A stretch of 29,626 nucleotides of DNA from DASTDY01 sp035478375 (GTDB taxonomy: Bacteria > Patescibacteriota > Saccharimonadia > Saccharimonadales > EFPC-124), in contig DATIJQ010000015.1 in assembly GCA_035478375.1 (NCBI GenBank), positions 1-29,626 of the forward strand, read 5' to 3'. Below are positions 1 to 6,904 of the stretch, one piece after another. Each line of letters opens with the position of its first letter. Position 1 is the stretch's first letter. Position numbers and translations under genes: made by a program. A model generated the notes under the pieces. It was not told the DNA's origin, ran no database searches, and saw only the letters and a list, made by a program, of their open reading frames with translations.

Positions 1-292
1 CGGTGTGTGCGGGCGAAATAAGCACAGAACCTTTTATTTTATGCGTTTCGGCGTAGCGCATGGCTGCTAGCGCGCCAGATGACCAGCCGACAATTACGTC
101 GTTTTCGCCAACCTCAACGTAATCTGCCAAGAAGGGCAGCCAATATTCGGCGCGGGCGATGATTGAATCGGGCATGGTTTCAAAAAAAGTTTCAAACCCT
201 AATTTGTCGAGTTCCGCCTTAAACCAAGGCGTCCAACCAAATGCCCAGCTCATTGCCTGGTTGCCGTGGACAAAAATAATGCGTGGTTTCAT
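1..292 (-). CDS. Alpha/beta hydrolase, RBBP9/YdeN-like, C-terminus cut by window edge
   Basis: The reading frame starts at an ATG at 292 and runs off the left edge, giving the first 97 residues. It opens MKPRIIFVHGNQ, a first beta strand followed by the HG oxyanion-hole region of alpha/beta hydrolases. Later it has GWSSGALAAMRYAE, a nucleophile elbow (G-x-S-x-G) with the catalytic Ser, followed by a strand reading GSVLISPA. This order and spacing fit small serine hydrolases of the RBBP9/YdeN group. The substrate cannot be told, and the Asp and His of the triad lie outside the window. There is no Shine-Dalgarno; a TGG-TACAAT extended -10 box sits six bases before the ATG, so the mRNA is probably leaderless. 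It is divergent from rplU. Confidence 0.75.
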   Translation of the reverse strand, partial: MKPRIIFVHGNQAMSWAFGWTPWFKAELDKLGFETFFETMPDSIIARAEYWLPFLADYVEVGENDVIVGWSSGALAAMRYAETHKIKGSVLISPAHT

Positions 293-298
293 AGGCTC

Positions 299-307
299 AT
301 TGTACCA
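299..307 (-). promoter_or_regulatory. Extended -10 promoter of the hydrolase gene, leaderless spacing
   Basis: On the minus strand the bases read TGG-TACAAT, then GAGCCT, then the ATG at 292. Six bases after a -10 box puts the predicted +1 on the start codon. No good -35 was seen. Confidence 0.5.
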
Positions 308-315
308 TTAGGTGC

Positions 316-344
316 TTTACACCCACACGTATATCTGTTAAAAT
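316..344 (+). promoter_or_regulatory. rplU promoter
   Basis: TTTACA (316-321), a 17-base spacer, then TAAAAT (339-344) preceded by TG. This is a good sigma-70-type match. Predicted +1 is near 351, giving rplU a leader of about 29 bases with no obvious Shine-Dalgarno. Confidence 0.65.
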
Positions 345-379
345 CGTTTAGATACCACAATAATCTCTAAAGAATAGAC

Positions 380-688
380 ATGAAAGCAGTTATAAAAGTT
401 GGCGGCAAACAATATTTAGTCGCCGAAAAGCAAACCCTGTTAATCGACAAGCTCGGCGAAGACGTTAAAACGCTCGACCTCGAGCCATTAATGCTTGTTG
501 ACGGCGACGCCAGCAAAGTTGGTGCACCTGTTGTCAAAGGCGCTAAAGTCAGCGTTACAGTTATCGAACCTGTTGTAAAAGGCGATAAGCTACAAGTTAT
601 TCGTTTTAAAGCTAAAAAGCGCGTTAAAACAATTAGCGGCCATCGCCAAAAGCACACGCAAATCCAAATTAGCAAAATCGCAGCCTAA
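380..688 (+). CDS. rplU: 50S ribosomal protein L21
   Basis: L21 is a structural protein of the large ribosomal subunit that binds 23S rRNA. The 102-residue product has the normal family length and begins with the characteristic MKAVIKVGGKQYLVAE. It ends with the L21 signature region VIRFKAKKRVKTISGHRQKHTQIQI, described here by its core FKAKKR and GHRQKHT. It has its own promoter and terminator, so it is a single-gene unit. In most bacteria rpmA (L27) follows directly in the same operon. Here no L27 gene follows; the next gene is an orphan on the other strand, so rpmA must lie elsewhere or be absent. Confidence 0.97.
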   Translation: MKAVIKVGGKQYLVAEKQTLLIDKLGEDVKTLDLEPLMLVDGDASKVGAPVVKGAKVSVTVIEPVVKGDKLQVIRFKAKKRVKTISGHRQKHTQIQISKIAA

Positions 689-692
689 CATA

Positions 693-722
693 AAGCGCCC
701 GCAAGTAAGCGGGTGCTTTTAT
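693..722 (+). terminator. Intrinsic terminator of rplU
   Basis: AAGCGCCCGC pairs with GCGGGTGCTT (one G-U pair) around a six-base loop, followed by TTTTAT. It starts four bases after the rplU stop codon. Confidence 0.8.
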
Positions 723-735
723 AAACAAGGCTTAA

Positions 736-761
736 GCCCGGCGGCGCCGTTGCCGCCGGGC
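736..761 (-). terminator. GC-rich hairpin downstream of the orphan gene at 778-1416
   Basis: A perfect ten-base stem, GCCCGGCGGC with GCCGCCGGGC, and a six-base loop, 16 bases past the minus-strand gene's stop. It lacks a clear U-tract (TTAAGCCTTG follows on the minus strand). It belongs to a class of similar hairpins behind orphan genes in this window. Confidence 0.5.
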
Positions 762-777
762 GTTTGCTGCCTATGCA

Positions 778-1416
778 CTAAGCGATGTGCCACCAACCCC
801 CGTCAGCGTTCATCACCTTGTCGAACTGAAGACGGAAATGATGGTCGGACATCATCCAGGTTACATCTGGATCGTAAAAGTCACCGACCAACCAAAGTCC
901 CGGACCGCAGCGTTGCCAGGCAATAGCCGTTTTGGTGCTAAAGTAACCCGCATTGGGACCGAGCTGACCGTAAACGACTACTGGCGCTGTGCGTTCAACA
1001 CCAATAATAGTGTAGTCGTTTTCGTCGCATCGCTGTTTGGCCCAGACGCCTGCCAAGAATGCTGCACGCGTATTGTGCTCGGGTTTTAGTTCGCCAAGAC
1101 TACGGAACGTCGCTGCCTTTTCGCCAACAGTTGCAAGCCTAAAGTCTGCTGCATTAATAAAGCTGTCTGCCAAACGGGGCCGCATACAAAGCACTGCTTT
1201 GCCCTTGCGGATAATAAAATCCCGCTCAGGCCGTTCCCGAACTGGATTAAAATTATCTGGGCACGGTGCTTCTGGCACGCAGGCTAGCGAAAAACCACAA
1301 GGGTACGCTAATCCATTGATTGTGTGCTCAACAAACTTTGTAAGGGGGATATCCTTTGGGTCGTCGACTTGCGTATTGTAGGGATGAAAGGGGTGGGGTG
1401 TGTCATTGTTATGCAC
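778..1416 (-). CDS. Orphan protein of unknown function, 212 aa
   Basis: I do not recognise this protein. It appears soluble: no signal peptide or membrane segment is visible. It starts MHNNDTPHPFHPYN and is rich in His, Pro and aromatic residues, with six Cys (several in the first third) and a Trp-rich C-terminal half (VWAKQRC, AIAWQRCGPGLWLVG, GGWWHIA). The start is a GTG at 1416 with AGAGGG seven bases upstream, a real Shine-Dalgarno. This contrasts with the neighbouring parA, which has none. It is isolated between rplU and parA on the opposite strand and is followed by a GC-rich hairpin, a pattern shared with other orphan genes here. Length and coding quality make a real gene likely; the function is open. 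Confidence 0.7.
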   Translation of the reverse strand: MHNNDTPHPFHPYNTQVDDPKDIPLTKFVEHTINGLAYPCGFSLACVPEAPCPDNFNPVRERPERDFIIRKGKAVLCMRPRLADSFINAADFRLATVGEKAATFRSLGELKPEHNTRAAFLAGVWAKQRCDENDYTIIGVERTAPVVVYGQLGPNAGYFSTKTAIAWQRCGPGLWLVGDFYDPDVTWMMSDHHFRLQFDKVMNADGGWWHIA

Positions 1417-1485
1417 GTTTTGTCCCTCTGCTAGTACATGGACCGCCTCGCAAATTTATCAGCGACCGTAAAGAATGTCAAAGTT

Positions 1486-1514
1486 TTCACGCACCTACGT
1501 AACCGTGGTACAAT
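1486..1514 (+). promoter_or_regulatory. parAB promoter
   Basis: TTCACG, a 17-base spacer, then TACAAT (1509-1514) with an extended TGG before it. The ATG of parA begins 12 bases after the -10 box, so the leader would be only about six bases and has no Shine-Dalgarno. Confidence 0.6.
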
Positions 1515-1526
1515 AGTCGGTAGCTT

Positions 1527-2306
1527 ATGAGTGAGGGACAAAACACAAACCGCGGCGTTATTATCGCCGTGACCAATCAAAAAGGCGGCGTTGGCAAAAC
1601 CACGACCGCTGTTAATACAGCCTTTTATTTGTCAAAAAGCAACAAGCGGGTATTGCTTGTGGACTTTGATCCGCAGGGGAACGCTACCAGTGGGTTGGGT
1701 ATCGACAAGCGCAGCCTCAAGCATACAATTATTGACGTTTTGAGTGGCGAAAAGCCATTAGCCGAGTGCATTATCCCGACCAAATACAAAAATTTAGACG
1801 TATTGCCAACCACACCGCAATTAGCTAACGCCGAGGTCGAGCTGGCCAAAGCGCAGCACCGGTTTACGCGCCTAAAGCAAGGACTGGCCAAACACGACTA
1901 CGACATCGTTATTATTGACTGTCCGCCAAGTTTGAGTTTGCTGACGGTAAATTCGCTTATTGCTGCGCACTACGTGTTGCTGCCAGTGCAAGCCGAATTT
2001 TACGCGTTAGAAGGCTTGGGCCAACTGCTCGAAACCATGCAATTGGTGCGCAAAGGCCTTAACCCGCAGCTCGAACTCATGGGCGTTGTTATGACCATGG
2101 TCGATGCGCGCACCACGCTGTCGGCGCAGGTGCAGGCCGAGGTGCAAAAGCATTTTCCTGGCAAAGTGTTCCAAACTATTATTCCCCGCAACATTCGCCT
2201 TGCCGAAGCGCCCAGCCACGGTCTGCCTGTTGGCGTTTACGACCGCTGGAGCAAAGGTGCGCGCGCCTACAAAATGCTAACAAAAGAGGTATTGCAACGT
2301 GTCTAA
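1527..2306 (+). CDS. parA: Chromosome partitioning ATPase ParA (Soj)
   Basis: ParA is a Walker-type ATPase that binds DNA non-specifically as an ATP dimer and, with ParB at parS, moves replicated origins apart. The 259-residue product has the deviant Walker A box KGGVGKTT at residues 19-26, including the signature first Lys. It also has a Walker A' strand VDFDPQGNATSG and a Walker B strand VIIDCPPS. It lacks the N-terminal helix-turn-helix of plasmid type Ia ParA, so it is the chromosomal Soj type. The 3' end overlaps parB by eight bases, implying translational coupling. The gene has an extended -10 promoter and almost no leader. Confidence 0.96.
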   Translation: MSEGQNTNRGVIIAVTNQKGGVGKTTTAVNTAFYLSKSNKRVLLVDFDPQGNATSGLGIDKRSLKHTIIDVLSGEKPLAECIIPTKYKNLDVLPTTPQLANAEVELAKAQHRFTRLKQGLAKHDYDIVIIDCPPSLSLLTVNSLIAAHYVLLPVQAEFYALEGLGQLLETMQLVRKGLNPQLELMGVVMTMVDARTTLSAQVQAEVQKHFPGKVFQTIIPRNIRLAEAPSHGLPVGVYDRWSKGARAYKMLTKEVLQRV

Positions 2307-3186
2307 AACGCAAAAACATGGGTTGGGGCGCGGGTTCGATTCGCTGATTCCAACACAATTGTTAGAGGATGAATTCGACCCGACGCAAGAACAAGACGAA
2401 CGCTTAAGTGAGCTCCGCACGCTAAAAGTCGCCGACATTGTGCCCAACCCGCACCAGCCGCGCCGCAACTTTGACGAAACTGCGCTGGACGAAATGGCTG
2501 CCTCAATTAAAGAACACGGCGTGATGTTGCCAATTGTCGTCACTAAAGCCGGCAATAAGTATGAGTTGGTGGCGGGTGAGCGCCGCTGGCGAGCTTCGCG
2601 ACTGGCTGGTAAAACAGATATTCCAGCTTTAGTACGCAGTTACGATGACCAAAAAAAGCTTGAACTGGCACTAATCGAAAACTTACAGCGCGAAGATCTA
2701 AATCCACTCGAAATCGCCACTGCTTACCTAAAACTACAACAGCAATTTAACCTAAAATTAGACGACATTGCCAAACGCGCTGGCAAAAAAAATGTTAGTA
2801 CGGTTAGTAACACGCTGCGACTTTTAAGCTTGCCAAAAGAGGCTAAGCAGGCGCTGTTAAACAATCAAATCGTCGAAGGCCATGCTCGGCAGATTCTGGC
2901 TATAAAAGAATCTGATGTCCAACAGGAGCTGTTGCAATTAATTGTTAAAAACGAGTGGTCTGTACGTAAAGCCGAACAGTTTGTTATTGGTTACAAAGAA
3001 GGCGAAAAGAGCAGCAAAACAGCAGTCGAAAAGGTTAAAACCGAAACCGCCGGCACAGTAAATTTGGGCAAACGGCTCGGCACTCAGGTCAGCGTCAAAC
3101 ACATGGCACACGGCGGCCGGCTAATGATTGAATTTAAAAACGACGACGACTTAGAGCGCATCACAACCATGCTGCTCGGCAAATAA
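2299..3186 (+). CDS. parB: Chromosome partitioning protein ParB (Spo0J/Noc family)
   Basis: ParB binds parS sites, spreads as a CTP-dependent clamp and stimulates ParA. The 295-residue protein has the canonical order: an N-terminal ParA-contact peptide (KHGLGRGFDSLIP), then the ParB/Srx CTPase domain with NPHQPRRNF and the arginine-rich GERRWRAS motif. A central helix-turn-helix region follows (ALIENLQREDLNPLEIA, then KNVSTVSNTLRLL), and a short C-terminal dimerisation domain ends the protein. The start is GTG at 2299 inside the end of parA. It converges on lepB with a 24-base gap and no strong terminator. I found no clear parS sequence in this window. Confidence 0.96.
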   Translation: MSKTQKHGLGRGFDSLIPTQLLEDEFDPTQEQDERLSELRTLKVADIVPNPHQPRRNFDETALDEMAASIKEHGVMLPIVVTKAGNKYELVAGERRWRASRLAGKTDIPALVRSYDDQKKLELALIENLQREDLNPLEIATAYLKLQQQFNLKLDDIAKRAGKKNVSTVSNTLRLLSLPKEAKQALLNNQIVEGHARQILAIKESDVQQELLQLIVKNEWSVRKAEQFVIGYKEGEKSSKTAVEKVKTETAGTVNLGKRLGTQVSVKHMAHGGRLMIEFKNDDDLERITTMLLGK

Positions 3187-3210
3187 ACGTGTAGGCGAGA
3201 CGCCGCAGCG

Positions 3211-4320
3211 CTAAAAAATCTGTGCTTTATCGAACGGCAAAATGCGTGCCCACAACCGGCCAACAATTTTGTCGGTTTCGACTGGGCCAAAGGCGCGCGA
3301 GTCGTACGAGCCGTTTTCGACCCGGTTGTCACCCATAACAAACACGTGGCTGTCGTCAATGGTCCACTCCTGTGGACTGTCTACAAAGGTTGGCTGTAAG
3401 GTGAGCCCCAGCTGTTTGCTCGCGTCAAAGCCGTTAGGATTTTCTTTATTCTTAATTGTTACCACACCATTGTTAATGCTAACCGTGTCGCCTGGCAGCC
3501 CGATAACACGTTTTACCAGTTGTTCGGTGTGGCCGTTCAGCCCAACGATCGAACTGTCGAGCACCACAATTTGTCCGCGCTGCGGGACGTATGAATGCCC
3601 TTGCAAATTAGCGATGGTGTGTTCGACCTTGTCGATAATTAAGCGGTCATCATTTTGTAACGTTGGTGTCATGCTGGTGCCGTCAACATAATACGATTGA
3701 AAAACGAACTGGTTTATAAGAAACGCCGCAACGACCACACCCGCTGCAAACGCCAAAAACGACGCAAAGGTTTTGAGGCGTTGAATGCGATGGTTATGGT
3801 CGATTAAGGCTTCTATATCGCGCGAATTTTGCTGCGGCTTTTCGTCGATCCGTTCAATAACTGTTGCCTGCGTGTGCTGCGCGTACTGTGTGGCCGGTGG
3901 TTGGAAGGCAACTGGTGTTGCCTGCGTTGGCTGTGGTGCTTGCTTGGGCTGCGGTATTGGCGGTGGTTCGACAGGGGTAACTGGCATTGGCGGAACGGCC
4001 GCTAAGCCAGTCGGTTGAGGGGTAGTTGTAACTGGCTGTGGTAAAGGTTGCTGTACTGGCGGCTGCACTGCAACAGGTTGTGCTGGTGACGTTACAGTGG
4101 TAGGCGGCTTTGGCGTAACTACTTGCTCGACAGCAACAGGCAATTGCGGCACATTTTGTTGTTGTAGTTTTGTATTTTCGCTAAAAGCCGAATCATCAAT
4201 ATCGTGTAACTCCTGTACGCCACGCATCGGCACGTTTAACTGACCGGAAGCACGGACTTGGGGTAGGCGGCTTAAGCCTGGTTTAAGTTCATCTGATACA
4301 TTATCTGACTGTGGATTCAT
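3211..4320 (-). CDS. lepB: Signal peptidase I with long Pro/Gln-rich cytoplasmic extension
   Basis: Type I signal peptidase cleaves signal peptides from secreted proteins on the outer face of the membrane. The catalytic part sits in the C-terminal half. After a membrane segment (FASFLAFAAGVVVAAFLINQF, roughly residues 185-205) comes GTSMTPTL with the nucleophile Ser, then VKRVIGLPGD with the general-base Lys. Late box GDNRVENGSYDSRAFGPV completes the S26 signature. Unusual is the first ~170 residues: a low-complexity stretch rich in Pro, Gln, Thr and Val, predicted to be cytoplasmic and disordered. The total of 369 residues is about twice a minimal SPase I. A TGG-TATTAT box lies nine bases before the ATG, suggesting a near-leaderless mRNA. 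Confidence 0.94.
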   Translation of the reverse strand: MNPQSDNVSDELKPGLSRLPQVRASGQLNVPMRGVQELHDIDDSAFSENTKLQQQNVPQLPVAVEQVVTPKPPTTVTSPAQPVAVQPPVQQPLPQPVTTTPQPTGLAAVPPMPVTPVEPPPIPQPKQAPQPTQATPVAFQPPATQYAQHTQATVIERIDEKPQQNSRDIEALIDHNHRIQRLKTFASFLAFAAGVVVAAFLINQFVFQSYYVDGTSMTPTLQNDDRLIIDKVEHTIANLQGHSYVPQRGQIVVLDSSIVGLNGHTEQLVKRVIGLPGDTVSINNGVVTIKNKENPNGFDASKQLGLTLQPTFVDSPQEWTIDDSHVFVMGDNRVENGSYDSRAFGPVETDKIVGRLWARILPFDKAQIF

Positions 4321-4328
4321 ACTTATTC

Positions 4329-4338
4329 TATAATACCA
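4329..4338. promoter_or_regulatory. Overlapping divergent -10 boxes for lepB and the LCP gene
   Basis: Plus strand: TATAAT (4329-4334) for the LCP gene, with a weak CTGACT about 18 bases upstream. Minus strand: TGG-TATTAT (4338-4330) for lepB. The two -10 elements share five base pairs, so only one polymerase can occupy the site at a time. Confidence 0.55.
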
Positions 4339-4388
4339 AAGCGGTTTACGAACCGCGCCAAAAACGCTATAGTTTTAAGAACTGGTTT

Positions 4389-6074
4389 ATGCAAAATAAT
4401 CATTTTTCAACAGACGGTTTTGTGGTGCGCCGACGACCTACGCAAAATCATAACGGTGGGCGCGTGCGACCTGACACAAGTCAGGCTGTTGTGCCATCGC
4501 AATATCTTATTGATCCTTCAAAACAAGTAACAACACCAGCGGGTACTGTATTAACCCGCGCTGGCGCTGTGGGTGGCCAGCAAATCAAGCAAGCAAACAG
4601 CAAGGCGTTGCCAAAGCCACAGCCACAGCAAAAAGTCGACATTGATTTAAGTTTAGACGACGGCAGTAATCAGCCGCGCCCAGGTCGCAAAAAACGCGGT
4701 CTTGGCAAAAAACCGCCTATCAAAAAAATTATAAAATGGGCGGTCATTACCGTACTCGTTATTGGCGTGGGCTTTGGCGCGTATTTTGGCTACAAGATTT
4801 TAGCAACAAGCGGCAAAATTTTTAAAGGGAATCCAATAGCCGCCATTTTTAGTCAGGCTAAACCACTCAAAGCAGATGCGAACGGTCAGTCAAACATTGT
4901 ATTGTTTGGCACTTCAGAAGACGACCCAGGCCACCCAGGCGGTGATTTAACAGATTCAATTATGCTGCTCAGCGTTAACCAAACTCGCAAAGACGCCTTT
5001 TTAGTGAGTGTACCGCGTGACCTACATGTGCAATACGATAACGGCTGTAGCGCCGGCTACCAGGGCAAAATAAATGTCATATATAGTTGCGTAAAAGACA
5101 AAAACGGCGAAGACGCTGGCGCCGCAGCTCTACGCAAAAAGATTGGCGAAATATTTGGGCTCGATGTGCAATACAGCGTGCACGTTAACTACACAGTACT
5201 GCGCGAAGCAGTCAATGCAGTTGGCGGCGTTACTATAAACATCCAAAGCGATGACCCACGCGGCATTTTGGACCGCAACTTTGACTGGGATTGTCCAAAA
5301 GGGCCAAACACTTGTTACAACGTAAAATACCCCAACGGACCAGCCACACTTAATGGTGCCCAAGCGCTGTTTTTGGCTCGCGCACGTGGCGATGACCCGC
5401 TTGGTCGCACGTATGGCTTGAGCCGCTCTAACCCTGACCGCCAAGATAACCAGCGCAAAATCTTCATTGCCCTAAAAGATAAAGCGGTGAGTGCCGGTGT
5501 GCTAACAAACCCAGTTGCCGTCAACAATTTACTCGACACGTTAGGCAATAACCTGCGCACTAACTTTGATGCTGATGAAGTTAAAACGCTCATGGGCCTT
5601 GGTAAAACTGTTTCTGATAAAAATATGGTGTCGTGGAGCCTCGAAGACCCGGCACACGAACTAGCAACGACCAGTTGTAGTGGCGATATATGCCCTAATG
5701 CGGGTACGTACAACTATAGCGCTATCCAGGCAGAGGCTGCGGCACTATCTAAGGGCGATACAGCGGTGCTCGAAAACGCCAAAGTCGATGTTTACAATGC
5801 TTCTGGCACACCTGGTTTGGCGCAGAGTAAAGCGACCGACCTCGCAAGCAAAGGCATAACCATTGGCACGGTCAGCAACGCACCAACTAGCATCGGTACA
5901 AAACCAGTCTTGCTATACGACTTGAGCGGCGGTAAAAAGCCCGGTACTCTCAAAAAATTACAGTCAACTTTGGGCAATGTGCAGGTTACGCAAGGTACGC
6001 CGACAGGCATAAACAGTAGTGCTGACTTTGTGGTGATTATTGGCGCCCAAGCACAAACGCAGTCGAGCCAATAG
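4389..6074 (+). CDS. LytR-CpsA-Psr (LCP) family cell-wall polymer ligase with LytR_C domain
   Basis: LCP proteins transfer undecaprenyl-linked glycopolymers onto peptidoglycan outside the membrane. I prefer the ATG at 4389 (561 residues), because the best promoter's -10 box is at 4329-4334. An in-frame GTG at 4311 would add 26 residues but lies upstream of that promoter. Layout: a basic, Pro-rich cytoplasmic segment to about residue 110, a membrane helix at ~115-138 and an LCP domain at ~167-400. The conserved arginines are visible in VSVPRDLHV and NPDRQDNQRKI, and the acidic site in GGDLTDSIMLLSV. A LytR_C domain (VDVYNASGTPGLA to the end) follows. Undecaprenyl carrier supply would depend on uppS in this window. 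Confidence 0.92.
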   Translation: MQNNHFSTDGFVVRRRPTQNHNGGRVRPDTSQAVVPSQYLIDPSKQVTTPAGTVLTRAGAVGGQQIKQANSKALPKPQPQQKVDIDLSLDDGSNQPRPGRKKRGLGKKPPIKKIIKWAVITVLVIGVGFGAYFGYKILATSGKIFKGNPIAAIFSQAKPLKADANGQSNIVLFGTSEDDPGHPGGDLTDSIMLLSVNQTRKDAFLVSVPRDLHVQYDNGCSAGYQGKINVIYSCVKDKNGEDAGAAALRKKIGEIFGLDVQYSVHVNYTVLREAVNAVGGVTINIQSDDPRGILDRNFDWDCPKGPNTCYNVKYPNGPATLNGAQALFLARARGDDPLGRTYGLSRSNPDRQDNQRKIFIALKDKAVSAGVLTNPVAVNNLLDTLGNNLRTNFDADEVKTLMGLGKTVSDKNMVSWSLEDPAHELATTSCSGDICPNAGTYNYSAIQAEAAALSKGDTAVLENAKVDVYNASGTPGLAQSKATDLASKGITIGTVSNAPTSIGTKPVLLYDLSGGKKPGTLKKLQSTLGNVQVTQGTPTGINSSADFVVIIGAQAQTQSSQ

Positions 6075-6116
6075 TTTAGGTAAAAATCAAACACTTAAGG
6101 ATCGTTTCAGCTCTGC

Positions 6117-6122
6117 TATAAT
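6117..6122 (+). promoter_or_regulatory. Extended -10 box upstream of the membrane protein gene
   Basis: TGC-TATAAT is followed by only 9-12 bases before the tandem GTG-ATG start codons at 6132 and 6135. No Shine-Dalgarno is present. Confidence 0.5.
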
Positions 6123-6134
6123 AAAGTTATTGTG

Positions 6135-6896
6135 ATGGAACTATTACGTGCAAAAGCAACGCGCACGCGCGTCAGTGAGGTGATATATATCGGGCTTAAT
6201 GCCTTATTGCCAGTGGCAGTACTGGCGCTGGTCCGTTTGTTTGACCCGCCATACCTTGCAGTAGTGTTGGTGCTACTAAGTAAATGGCGTATTTTTGCCC
6301 TGCGCCCGCGCTTTTGGTGGGCAAATATAAAAGCAAACTTAGTTGACGTACTGGTTGGCCTGAGTGCAGTTGGGCTTTTGTATTTGGCGTCAGGTGCATT
6401 GTGGCTGCAGATTATTATTGCAGTGTTATACGGTGTTTGGCTTTTGGTGCTAAAACCAAAATCTGGCGCGCACGCCATTATGCTACAGGCTGGCATCGCC
6501 CAGTTTGTGAGTTTGACGGTTTTGTTCCATTTTTATCGTTTGCCAGAGGTAAGCGTGCTTATTGGCTGCTGGTTGATTGGCTACATGTGCGCCCGTCACG
6601 TTATTAGTAACTACGAAGAATCATATGTCGAATTGCTACCTGGTCTGTGGGGCCTATTTGTGACCGAACTAGGCTGGCTATGCTACCGTTGGACAAACGT
6701 TTACAACATTGGTTTGCCAATCTTATTGCCACAAATTGCTCTTATTATGTTGGTTATTGGTTTTTGCGCAGCGCGCATGTATCATGCCAGTAAGCACCAA
6801 ACCATGACAAGTCAAATGTTACGCGGCACGATACTATTTGGTGTAGCATTACTGGCGGTTATTTTATTATTTTCGCCTTGGGACGCAAGAATATAG
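6135..6896 (+). CDS. Polytopic membrane protein of unknown function
   Basis: I do not recognise a family. The 253-residue product (ATG at 6135; a GTG lies directly before it at 6132) has about eight or nine hydrophobic segments. They begin at VIYIGLNALLPVAVLALV and end at GTILFGVALLAVILLF, with short connecting loops. A cytoplasmic-looking basic N-terminus (RAKATRTR) suggests the N-terminus is inside. Few charged residues lie within the segments; RHVISNYEESY is the most polar loop. It sits between the LCP gene and htrA, both envelope functions, and htrA begins eight bases after its stop, so the two are probably co-transcribed. A role in the envelope is an inference from position only. Confidence 0.75.
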   Translation: MELLRAKATRTRVSEVIYIGLNALLPVAVLALVRLFDPPYLAVVLVLLSKWRIFALRPRFWWANIKANLVDVLVGLSAVGLLYLASGALWLQIIIAVLYGVWLLVLKPKSGAHAIMLQAGIAQFVSLTVLFHFYRLPEVSVLIGCWLIGYMCARHVISNYEESYVELLPGLWGLFVTELGWLCYRWTNVYNIGLPILLPQIALIMLVIGFCAARMYHASKHQTMTSQMLRGTILFGVALLAVILLFSPWDARI

Positions 6897-6904
6897 GGGG
6901 GATT

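Noticed and set aside
1420..1545. Twelve-base match GAGGGACAAAAC near the starts of the orphan gene (minus strand) and parA (plus strand)
   Set aside because: In one case it is upstream sequence and in the other it is coding; most likely chance.
1440..3210. Search for a parS site (TGTTTCACGTGAAACA type) near parAB
   Set aside because: Only poor partial matches such as GTTTTCACG near 1483 were seen; none is a palindrome.
4311..4388. 26-residue N-terminal extension of the LCP protein from GTG at 4311
   Set aside because: It has no ribosome-binding site and lies upstream of the most likely promoter.
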